Positions 50,607-57,804 of a DNA stretch of 64,000 nt are shown here, piece by piece (within the stretch, counting starts at the first letter, position 1; the number at the start of each line of letters is the position of its first letter). Source of the DNA: Pectobacterium sp. A5351 (lineage in GTDB: Bacteria > Pseudomonadota > Gammaproteobacteria > Enterobacterales > Enterobacteriaceae); contig NZ_CP116477.1 in NCBI RefSeq assembly GCF_028335745.1, positions 3,968,001 through 4,032,000 of the forward strand. Reading direction: 5' to 3'. The notes under the pieces were generated by a model. It was not told where the DNA came from and made no database searches. It was given only the letters and a program-made list of their open reading frames with translations. The translations under genes were made by a program, and so were the position numbers.

Positions 50607-51216
50607 CGGCATATCCTTCATAGCTAACTCTATTATTCACTATTTTTATTTTCCCATCCAAAAAAGCACGAATGGCGTTATATATCATTTTCTTTTCGGC
50701 CTCGACAATACTCTCTCGAAGCTGAGATTCGCTCATCCCATTAGTGATCCTAACAGGCTCTTGATCAATTATTGGACCAGCGTCAACGTCTTCATTAATA
50801 AAATGCAACGTTGCCCCAGTCACTCTCAACCCTGCTTGCAACGCTTTAAGTTGCGCTTTATCGCCAGGAAAAGCAGGGAGAAGTGATGGATGCGTGTTCA
50901 TTGTTTTGTCACCAAATCTCTCGACAAATTCGGGAGAAAAAATTCGTCTAAAACCGCCTAAAATAATCAAATCAACTTTTTCTTCTATTAATTTTTCCGC
51001 AATTTTTTCTTCAAAATCACATCGATTTTTATAATCATGATGAGTTATTTTTGTAACTGCAACACCGTCGAAAATAGGTTTACCCTCAGGAGAAAAATCT
51101 CGGTTATTTGTTAAGACAAGGCTCAACTTTGCCTGAGAGTCCGTATCCTTGATAGCATCTTGCACAGAGGTTAAAAGACTTCCTCTCCCTGAAAACAAAA
51201 AAGCGATGCTTTTCAT
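50587..51216 (-). CDS. PurN-like formyltransferase
   Basis: A 209-residue protein with the fold of glycinamide ribonucleotide transformylase. The catalytic triad region is present: Asn and His in MNTHPSLLPAFPGDKAQ and Asp in VTGATLHFINEDVDAGPII. The N-terminal loop reads FSGRGSLLTSV instead of the usual SGNGSNLQ, and the folate-side segment is LGGFRRIFSPEFVERF. These changes suggest a different acceptor from GAR. The start ATG overlaps the amidohydrolase stop by four bases. It probably formylates an amine of the pathway intermediate using 10-formyl-tetrahydrofolate. A housekeeping PurN duty is unlikely given its place in an accessory operon. Confidence 0.8.
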   Translation of the reverse strand: MKSIAFLFSGRGSLLTSVQDAIKDTDSQAKLSLVLTNNRDFSPEGKPIFDGVAVTKITHHDYKNRCDFEEKIAEKLIEEKVDLIILGGFRRIFSPEFVERFGDKTMNTHPSLLPAFPGDKAQLKALQAGLRVTGATLHFINEDVDAGPIIDQEPVRITNGMSESQLRESIVEAEKKMIYNAIRAFLDGKIKIVNNRVSYEGYADVQDKK

Positions 51217-52502
51217 ATTATGATCTTCCTTCTAATTTCAGAAAATTTTTCGTTGTTACCTTCTAAAACAGGGTCTATAAATTGACCATTATCCAGGCGA
51301 ATGTCGCCATTCACGATTACTTTACAGGGATTCTCATAGTGCAACATTTTCAGTAATGAAATAGGTGTATTGATATAATCAACATCGATGCATGTCTTAT
51401 CAAAGAAAATAAGATCTGCTTTAAAACCACGAGCAATTCTACCCACATTCATTAGACCAAGAGACTTCGCTCCCCCTTCTGTAATCATATGAAGAATTTT
51501 TCCAGCATCTACTTTCGTGTCAAAATTGGCATCACCATGATGGTATAAGGCAAAAAGCGCGTCAAAAGTAAGATCATTTCCAGGATTAACCATTGCAGCA
51601 TCGGTACCAAGCCCTAGGTCCAGATGAGACGAGAGCCGACGTAATGGTAAAGTGCCTGCGCCAACAAAACTATTACTTACTGGGCAATGGATAATATGAC
51701 ATTGTGTTGATAACAGAATATCTAGCTCACTATCTGATAGATGGCAACAGTGAATAAGCGTTGTATGTTTATCAAGAATACCCAAGCGAGCAAAACGCTC
51801 AATGCCGCTCACACCAAATATATTTCGGTGAGAATCAACCTGATATGCTCCCTCATGAATATGAAGAGTAAACTTTTTTTGATGGTGATTAGCAAGCTGG
51901 TGTAATTTTTTAAGTAAAATGTCATCGGCAGAAAGTTCAGATGCGGTAGCCGGTAGAATAGTAATTAATTCTGACTGGTATTTTTCCTCAGCAAGAAGGT
52001 ATTTATAAAAAATTGTTTCAACACTTTCATTTTCTGGGCCTTTACCATTACCTACCCACTGATTACTCTGACAAAAATTTATTACACACCGACTTTTCAC
52101 CTGTTGTATTGCACGTATATCACTTTCAATTCGGCTTGTAAAAATACCAACTGTTGTTATACCTTTCTTCATAGCCATCATTAATGATTTAAGCGAAGCA
52201 ACATACTGACCTTCAGCGTCCTCCAGCGTATTATTTCGATGCACAGAATCAAGCACCACATCAATAGGGGATGCATCTAAGATGCTTCCATAAATCTCTT
52301 TACTAGGGTGAAGGTGAGCATTGACAAGCCCAGGTAAGACGACGAATTGTTCTGATGGTATAATTACTCCTTCGACATCACCCTTCCTCTTTTCGCCTAC
52401 GTAAGTTATCACGTCCCCCATCATCGAGATATCCCCTTGAACTAACTTCATTGAAGTCGAATCAAGGTAACTTATATCCCTAAAGATAAATTCTTTATCC
52501 AT
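51213..52502 (-). CDS. TrzA/MtaD-type amidohydrolase (nucleobase/nucleoside deaminase-like)
   Basis: A 429-residue member of the amidohydrolase superfamily. Metal ligands are visible in LPGLVNAHLHPSKE (HxH), LHIHEGAYQVD, TTLIHCCHLS and LGLGTDAAMVNPGNDLTFDA. The last pattern is typical of the deaminase branch that includes S-adenosylhomocysteine/methylthioadenosine deaminases, cytosine/guanine deaminases and TrzA. The substrate cannot be assigned; a pyrimidine or purine amino group is the reasonable guess. ATG 52502 (MDKEFIFRDISY) overlaps the HAD stop by eight bases. The upstream frame extension is discarded. Confidence 0.83.
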   Translation of the reverse strand: MDKEFIFRDISYLDSTSMKLVQGDISMMGDVITYVGEKRKGDVEGVIIPSEQFVVLPGLVNAHLHPSKEIYGSILDASPIDVVLDSVHRNNTLEDAEGQYVASLKSLMMAMKKGITTVGIFTSRIESDIRAIQQVKSRCVINFCQSNQWVGNGKGPENESVETIFYKYLLAEEKYQSELITILPATASELSADDILLKKLHQLANHHQKKFTLHIHEGAYQVDSHRNIFGVSGIERFARLGILDKHTTLIHCCHLSDSELDILLSTQCHIIHCPVSNSFVGAGTLPLRRLSSHLDLGLGTDAAMVNPGNDLTFDALFALYHHGDANFDTKVDAGKILHMITEGGAKSLGLMNVGRIARGFKADLIFFDKTCIDVDYINTPISLLKMLHYENPCKVIVNGDIRLDNGQFIDPVLEGNNEKFSEIRRKIII

Positions 52503-53169
52503 TGGTGAGTTCCATAAGTGTTTTTTTAATAGGTTGAAACGAATCAAAATCACTATAATGTAGTGTTTTCATCCCCAGTTTTTTACAAGGGAGAATATCG
52601 TTATTAATACTATCCCCTATCATAATGGCATTTTCGGGTTGCACATTAAAATCCAGAAGAATTCTTGTGAAGAAATGAACATCAGGCTTACAGTCAGGAT
52701 AACGATTTCCAAAATAAAAACGACTAAAGAATGGCAAAATATTAGTATGTATAAGCTTTCGGCGCTGGACAGATTCCATACCATTACTACATATCACCAA
52801 AGGAAACCTAGAGCTTAACTGTTTAAGTAAAGGAAGCCAGTCACTGTTCAATGCACAATTTTCTACATATGCATTCCAATATGTTTCTTCAATAATTTCA
52901 TAATCAGAATCTTTAACACCGAACCAATCATATATATAGATAAATCGCTTTTTTAATAATGTAGCAATATCAATTTCACCAAATTCAAACTTTGACCAAA
53001 GTGTATGGTTTCGCGCCTCATAGCTGCAAATGAATTCACTAAAGTCATACAGAGCATCAGCATAATTTAGACGAATCATTAGACCCGAGATTCTCTGTAT
53101 AGCCTGATAAGCCCCAGTTTTATGGTCCACGAGCGTATCATCAATATCAAATAAAATTAATTTAATCAC
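52495..53169 (-). CDS. HAD-superfamily phosphatase (YjjG-like)
   Basis: A 224-residue haloacid-dehalogenase-type hydrolase with all four motifs: LILFDIDDTLVDH (nucleophile and acid Asp), VICSNGMESV, the Lys in DCKPDVHFF and IMIGDSINNDILPC. The helical cap (NHTLWSKFEFGEIDIATLL) resembles that of the nucleotidase YjjG. A nucleoside-monophosphate phosphatase role fits the cluster. The start is GTG 53169 (VIKLILFDIDD), overlapping the DUF84 stop by eight bases with AAAGGTAAG upstream; an ATG further upstream would overlap deeply and is rejected. Confidence 0.85.
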   Translation of the reverse strand: MIKLILFDIDDTLVDHKTGAYQAIQRISGLMIRLNYADALYDFSEFICSYEARNHTLWSKFEFGEIDIATLLKKRFIYIYDWFGVKDSDYEIIEETYWNAYVENCALNSDWLPLLKQLSSRFPLVICSNGMESVQRRKLIHTNILPFFSRFYFGNRYPDCKPDVHFFTRILLDFNVQPENAIMIGDSINNDILPCKKLGMKTLHYSDFDSFQPIKKTLMELTNG

Positions 53170-53719
53170 CCATCTTACCTTTCTCAAGAGCAAGTGAGCC
53201 AAATGCACATTTCAACGCGGTTTCAAACTCATGAACTCGTGTATAAAGCCCATTGGTGAGCACGCCATTGGTGCCAAGCCTATCCATATCTGCTTTTGAT
53301 ATATGTGGGTATAGATTAAGAACTACATCCGATAATCGGATATATTTTGAAAGCTTTTCCATTACATCTTCAGGTAACATGACTTTGCCACTACAACCAT
53401 AGTGATATTTATTTTTTTTCGTATCTTTAATAACCGCCCATCCATAAACAAAACTGCCAAAAGAGGTTTTTTCCGTTAGCCCCTCCAGAGCAATAATATA
53501 ATCAACATGATAATTGATGTCGCTCTCAAGATTATCAATGCGTGTATAGCATCCCTTTATAGCTTCGTCATCAGTTTCAGGTGTTTCGCTTACACCAGAA
53601 GAGACTATATGATGACTAAGCGTGAAGTTCGGGAAAAGACTACTACATATATTCTGCGTAGATGATATTTTCGCTTCGTTATTTGAAGCCAAAATAATAG
53701 TGACATTTTTATTCTGCAT
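53162..53719 (-). CDS. DUF84-family (YjjX-like) nucleoside triphosphatase
   Basis: About 185 residues resembling E. coli YjjX, the inosine/xanthosine triphosphatase. The N-terminal strand-loop VTIILASNNEAKISSTQNI, SSGVSETPETDDEAIKGCYT, YIIALEGLTEKTSFGSFVYG and the C-terminal LGTNGVLTNGLYTR are family blocks. In YjjX the Glu of AIEAGI helps bind metal; here it is ALEGLT. ATG 53719 or 53725 may be the start, both overlapping the previous gene. In this operon it may hydrolyse a modified or non-canonical nucleoside triphosphate, either as a pathway step or as protection of the cell. Confidence 0.82.
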   Translation of the reverse strand: MQNKNVTIILASNNEAKISSTQNICSSLFPNFTLSHHIVSSGVSETPETDDEAIKGCYTRIDNLESDINYHVDYIIALEGLTEKTSFGSFVYGWAVIKDTKKNKYHYGCSGKVMLPEDVMEKLSKYIRLSDVVLNLYPHISKADMDRLGTNGVLTNGLYTRVHEFETALKCAFGSLALEKGKMGD

Positions 53720-54578
53720 GAGCATGAATCCATTTCATAACGGTAGTATTTTCATTGCCTGTCAAAATATCTGACAACGTTTCGCTTGCTGACTCAATAG
53801 CAGGCATTCTCGTTATAGAAGTATAATCAGAAAAATTTTCTATAGCTTCACATGCTTTTGAAATATTCTTATCATATATTTGGGTAAACGTTGTTTTCAT
53901 TATAGTATATCCCAAATCAAGATTTTTAACTCCATTTTCAATCAAATCTTTCCAAACCAACTCGTGAATAAAAGAGAAAAAACCCATGTCGTATGGAAGA
54001 CCTGTAATTACATCTGTACTACGGGATATTGTTTCACAGAATAATTTATTATTTTTTATATAAAATTGCATTCCAAGTGTACATGGGAAATCCTTTGTGT
54101 CAGATTTATGGTAATTTTGGTTTATATTTATAATCGCTCTTCTTGAATCCCTATTTTTAAGTAAAACACTTTTCACCCAATTATACTGATTACCATATGA
54201 CTCAACCGCCTCATAAAAAACATAGTATCCATAATTAGAATTTACATTCCCATCTTCATCTACAAGTGTCATCCAAAATTTGGATGCTTTTGCAAGCCCA
54301 GTTTCAGCTTTAAGGTTCCCACTGAAATAAGCCAAAAACTCACGAGAAAGATACTTTATTGCCCCATCACGAAGATGATGAAGCCGGTTACGTGGATCTT
54401 TAAGTATATAATTTACCCCATAGGACTGTAATGCATTACCCGCTCTGGATGAAATTCGCTTTCCAGAAGTTTGAATATGATAAATTCCTTTTTTTACAAG
54501 CTCATCCACAGAAGAGCCGCTAATGGTCACAAAATCCTGAATCTCTGAAGAGGTGTTTTCTGCAATATCAAAGCTCAT
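53709..54578 (-). CDS. Thymidylate-synthase-like nucleotide hydroxymethylase (candidate)
   Basis: A 289-residue thymidylate-synthase-fold protein. Residues that line up with E. coli ThyA are Glu80 (ThyA E58, in REFLAYFSG), Arg146-Arg147 (R126/R127, NRDSRRAIININ), catalytic Cys166 (C146, DFPCTLGMQF), Arg186-Ser and Asp189 (R166, D169, ETISRSTDVI). The spacing is exactly conserved. At the position of Asn177, which reads uracil, this protein has Asp197 (TGLPYDMGFF). The Trp of YGKQW is replaced in YGYYVFYE, and His147 is Thr. Asn-to-Asp at this site is known from dCMP hydroxymethylase and MilA (CMP hydroxymethylase). The start ATG 54578 has AAGGAGAG five bases upstream. It is the first main gene of a six-gene overlapping operon. 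Confidence 0.85.
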   Translation of the reverse strand: MSFDIAENTSSEIQDFVTISGSSVDELVKKGIYHIQTSGKRISSRAGNALQSYGVNYILKDPRNRLHHLRDGAIKYLSREFLAYFSGNLKAETGLAKASKFWMTLVDEDGNVNSNYGYYVFYEAVESYGNQYNWVKSVLLKNRDSRRAIININQNYHKSDTKDFPCTLGMQFYIKNNKLFCETISRSTDVITGLPYDMGFFSFIHELVWKDLIENGVKNLDLGYTIMKTTFTQIYDKNISKACEAIENFSDYTSITRMPAIESASETLSDILTGNENTTVMKWIHAHAE

Positions 54579-54765
54579 GTTCTCTCCTTGTATCATAAAG
54601 CTTATATATCCGTAGTACGTCACCCTGTTCCCCAACTCCCCAACGAATTACTGGCACAGGCACTTGGAGAATGCTGCTGTGTAGATCGAGCACTTTAGAA
54701 TGAAGTAATATTTCAAAAACTGGAATAACGCTTAATAAGATATGTTCAAAAATAATTTTTATCAA
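54568..54765 (-). CDS. Possible small leader ORF ahead of the island operon
   Basis: A 65-codon frame starting with TTG and ending with a stop that overlaps the start of the thymidylate-synthase-like gene by 11 bases. The product is MIKIIFEHILLSVIPVFEIL followed by SSILQVPVPVIRWGVGEQGD and KLYDTRREHEL. The overlap would couple translation. There is no ATG and no clear Shine-Dalgarno for the TTG, and I recognise no family. It could instead be the remnant of a longer gene or chance. Confidence 0.3.
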   Translation of the reverse strand: MIKIIFEHILLSVIPVFEILLHSKVLDLHSSILQVPVPVIRWGVGEQGDVLRIYKLYDTRREHEL

Positions 54766-55106
54766 ATGTTTTCTAAATATTAATTAAGTGAAAATAAAAA
54801 ATTAGATAAAGATACACACATTAGAACTATAATAATTACACTATGAATAATTAGGAATACATAAATAATAAAATATAACTATTCCTCTACCATACCTTAA
54901 GTAATTCTATTCACATAAAAAAACCAATAAACTTACTTAGATCACCCCCCTGCACAATTTATTGATTTAAATGATATTTTCATAACTTCCCGCGAAAAGA
55001 GGCACATATACGGACATCGAGTAGCGCAGCAATAAAATATACAATTAATGTAGGAGAGGTAAATGATCACACCATTGTTTATATGTTCAAGTTAATGAAT
55101 CACGTC

Positions 55107-55122
55107 ACTTACCATGGTAAGT
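55107..55122. repeat. Perfect 16-bp palindrome
   Basis: ACTTACCATGGTAAGT is its own reverse complement, about 530 bp upstream of the island operon start. It may be an operator. Confidence 0.6.
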
Positions 55123-55145
55123 CGTTAGCTTATTAAAATATAGTT

Positions 55146-55204
55146 TTATACGCTAAATTCCGAGGAAAGCAGAAAGAGAGAAATTCGAATTATTTAGCGT
55201 ATAA
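55146..55204. repeat. 59-bp segment with 12-bp terminal inverted repeats
   Basis: TTATACGCTAAA (55146-55157) and TTTAGCGTATAA (55193-55204) are perfect inverted copies enclosing 35 bases. Confidence 0.6.
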
Positions 55205-55287
55205 CACGCCTTGAGGGTACTTTATTTTTAAAATAATGTGATTGAAATAAATAAGATAAGTCGCTATTACGTGAGCTTTTTATGTTT

Positions 55288-55320
55288 CGTGTTTCCGAGC
55301 GTTAAACGTTCGGAAACACG
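55288..55320. terminator. Long hairpin just after glpC
   Basis: CGTGTTTCCGAGCGTT and AACGTTCGGAAACACG pair with one mismatch. It lies 14 bases beyond the glpC stop and so may end glpABC transcripts, although no T run follows on the minus strand. Confidence 0.5.
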
Positions 55321-55333
55321 TTACTGCAGATTG

Positions 55334-56545
55334 CTACTCTGGCTGCGCTAATGACCTCGCCAACAGCGTGATCGGATGTTCACACCGTTTGCTGGTCGAC
55401 ATCTCAATCTGCCACTTACAGGTTTCGCAGTCCGTCACCACAATATCGACCCCGCTTTCTTCAATCTGCTGGAACAGCGGTGCGCCAATGCCTTGCGACG
55501 TGGCGTAATTCTCTTTCTTGAAGCCGTAGGTGCCCGCAATACCGCAGCACTGGGAGTCCAGCATCACCAGTTCAAGACCGGGGATGCGTTGCAGCAGCGC
55601 CAGGGTATACGCTGTCCACCCCATCCTCTCCAGATGGCAAGGGGTATGGTACGCCACCCGCAGCGGCAATTTACGCAGCGGCAGCGTTCTCCCCTCTTCT
55701 TCCAGCAGGCGATAGAGCTGGCGCGTCACCAGTTCGATACCCTCGCGCACGTGGCCGTTATCCACGCCCAGCAGATGCGGGTACTCGTCCCGTAGCGTGA
55801 ACGTACAGCTGGATGAGGTCGCCACCACCGGCAGGGATTTTTGATTAATCGCCTCATCCAGCGACGTAATGTTGGCGCGCGCCTGCTTTCTGGCCTTGTC
55901 GTGAAAACCATTGGCGATCAGCGGTACGCCGCAGCACTTCTCTTTATTCAGCAACTGCACACCAATACCCATCGCGTTAAAGACCTGCACCAGATCTTTA
56001 CCCAACTGTGGATGGTTGTAGTTCACATAGCAGCCGTGGAAGTAAGCCACCTGCTCATCATAGGCCTGCTGCTTTGCCGCCTGCTGACGATACCAGCGCC
56101 GGAAGGTGCCGAACGAATATTTCGGCAACTGGCGACGGTGGTCGATTTTCAACGCCTTATCCAGCAATTGGCGCACCGGCTTCAGGCTGGTAGCCGTATT
56201 GACCAGCGGCGCAAACGGTGTGGCAATCGATCCCATGAGGTCGGTATGGCTCAGAATCGCGTCGCGCAACGTCGGCTTGTGGCTGTTGTGCGTGGCTTTC
56301 GCACGCTGAATAATGTCGCCAATTTTGACATCCGACGGGCACGCGACTTCGCAGCGCTTGCAGTTGGTGCAGTATTTCAGCGCATCATCATACAGCGCCG
56401 GGTCTTTACGCCGCAGGCGTTCGCCGTCCGGGCCAGCCTGTTTCGGGCCGGGATAAATCGGGTTCACACGCGACACCGGACAGTACGTGGTACAGACCGT
56501 ACACTTGATACAATCTTCAAAACTGTTATCGCTAAGCAGGTTCAT
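55334..56545 (-). CDS. glpC: Anaerobic glycerol-3-phosphate dehydrogenase subunit C
   Basis: A 403-residue iron-sulfur membrane-anchor subunit that passes electrons from GlpAB to menaquinone. Two 4Fe-4S motifs are CIKCTVCTTYCP and CTNCKRCEVACP, followed by two CCG-type domains (NKEKCCGVPLIANGF, LDSQCCGIAGTYGF). The start ATG 56545 (MNLLSDNSFEDCIKC) has GGAGGG upstream and overlaps the glpB stop by four bases (ATGA). It is the last gene of glpABC and its 3' side borders the AT-rich island. Confidence 0.96.
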   Translation of the reverse strand: MNLLSDNSFEDCIKCTVCTTYCPVSRVNPIYPGPKQAGPDGERLRRKDPALYDDALKYCTNCKRCEVACPSDVKIGDIIQRAKATHNSHKPTLRDAILSHTDLMGSIATPFAPLVNTATSLKPVRQLLDKALKIDHRRQLPKYSFGTFRRWYRQQAAKQQAYDEQVAYFHGCYVNYNHPQLGKDLVQVFNAMGIGVQLLNKEKCCGVPLIANGFHDKARKQARANITSLDEAINQKSLPVVATSSSCTFTLRDEYPHLLGVDNGHVREGIELVTRQLYRLLEEEGRTLPLRKLPLRVAYHTPCHLERMGWTAYTLALLQRIPGLELVMLDSQCCGIAGTYGFKKENYATSQGIGAPLFQQIEESGVDIVVTDCETCKWQIEMSTSKRCEHPITLLARSLAQPE

Positions 56546-57804
56546 GGGTTGCCCTCCGTCAAAATCTGTTCGGCAACATGAAGTGCGCTGAGCAAAGAAA
56601 CGCCCGCCCCACATCCCTGTGCAATCGGATCGAAGCCTTCCATCACCGCGCCGATGGCGTACAGATTGCCGATCGTTTCACCGCCAATACGCGGGTGCAG
56701 ATGCTCATCGACAATCGCACCAAACTGCATATAGGGCTGCGGCGCAAACACATCCTGCTGGCTCCAGCCCTCGCGCTGGTCAGCGAACCGCACATCCAAC
56801 CCAAAGACCGGCTCGGTCACCCGATCGAATTGCGTCACCAGCCCGTTGCTGAAGAAACTGCCGCTCGCCAGCACCGCGTGCTTCGCCCGCAGCGGAATAT
56901 CGCGGTGATGGTGGCTATGGACGGTAATCTCCTGCGGCGATAGCGATGCGCGCACCGCGCGATCGCCCGGCATCACCATGCCACCCAGTTGGCGAAAGCG
57001 CTGCGACAGCGCCTGATGCAAACGCAACCCGAGCACTGACGGCGGTAATGTCGGCAGTAGTAATACCGGTTTACCGAGTGCATCAGCCAGTTCAGCCACG
57101 ATCGCGGGGCTATCCAATCCCAAACAGGCGGGCATGATGATGGCATCGTTACCGTTGGCCAGAAGCGACAACTCCTCCACCAGCGCCGAGCGATTTTCTG
57201 GTCGGTCGAGCACCCGGGCGATATTTACCGCACGGAATTCACTGGGGTTTTGGCGTAACCGATCCAGAACTGGCAGCTTGAGTTCATCACTGCGCGCCGC
57301 AATTCCCTGCGTCTGAAGCGTGCCAGCCACGATACGGGATTGAAAATCCAGAAAGCCTTCAATACCGGCAATCAACGGATTATCGCCAAATCGGGAATCC
57401 GGCAGACCACGCGTGACGCCATCGACCGGGCTCAGCCAGCATGAACGAAACTTACCTAGCGGCATCATGCGCCAGTGGTTCTGTTGATGATTACCTCGCA
57501 GAGTGATAGTGCTGCGCTCCAGCAATGCTTCAACCTGTGGCAACAGTGCGGCAACCGCCGCTGCTCCCATACGCGAATAAGGGTGGTGAGGAGCCTGACG
57601 CGCCAGCTCGTCTAGTGCCTCAAGCGGCTGGCTCACGGGCTGTCCGTCAGGGAGATGGGAGAGTAAATCCAGCGCACCGGAAGAAAAATGCAGCGCATTC
57701 TGTCCGGCGCTAATAATCGCGCAGCGTTTCCCCTGCTCCACTAAGCGGATACCGCAGGTCAGCCCTGCCAGCCCGCCACCGATAATCACAACGTCATAAC
57801 GCAT
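56542..57804 (-). CDS. glpB: Anaerobic glycerol-3-phosphate dehydrogenase subunit B
   Basis: A 420-residue flavoprotein subunit. The N-terminal dinucleotide fold is YDVVIIGGGLAGLTCGIRLV, and later blocks include HHPYSRMGAAAVAALLP and PVFGLDVRFADQ. The C-terminal NLYAIGAVMEGFDPIAQGCG fits the family. It forms the soluble dimer with GlpA that oxidises glycerol-3-phosphate under anaerobic conditions. It overlaps glpA by 11 bases and glpC by 4, which indicates translational coupling through the operon. Confidence 0.96.
   Translation of the reverse strand: MRYDVVIIGGGLAGLTCGIRLVEQGKRCAIISAGQNALHFSSGALDLLSHLPDGQPVSQPLEALDELARQAPHHPYSRMGAAAVAALLPQVEALLERSTITLRGNHQQNHWRMMPLGKFRSCWLSPVDGVTRGLPDSRFGDNPLIAGIEGFLDFQSRIVAGTLQTQGIAARSDELKLPVLDRLRQNPSEFRAVNIARVLDRPENRSALVEELSLLANGNDAIIMPACLGLDSPAIVAELADALGKPVLLLPTLPPSVLGLRLHQALSQRFRQLGGMVMPGDRAVRASLSPQEITVHSHHHRDIPLRAKHAVLASGSFFSNGLVTQFDRVTEPVFGLDVRFADQREGWSQQDVFAPQPYMQFGAIVDEHLHPRIGGETIGNLYAIGAVMEGFDPIAQGCGAGVSLLSALHVAEQILTEGNP

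Larger units (their letters stand above)
54766..55333. other. AT-rich gap between the island operon and glpC
   Basis: About 570 bases with no convincing gene. It is very AT-rich at 54766-54960. It should contain the promoter of the minus-strand island operon. Visible structures are the palindrome at 55107-55122, a 12-bp inverted repeat pair at 55146-55204 and a long stem at 55288-55320. Confidence 0.5.
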
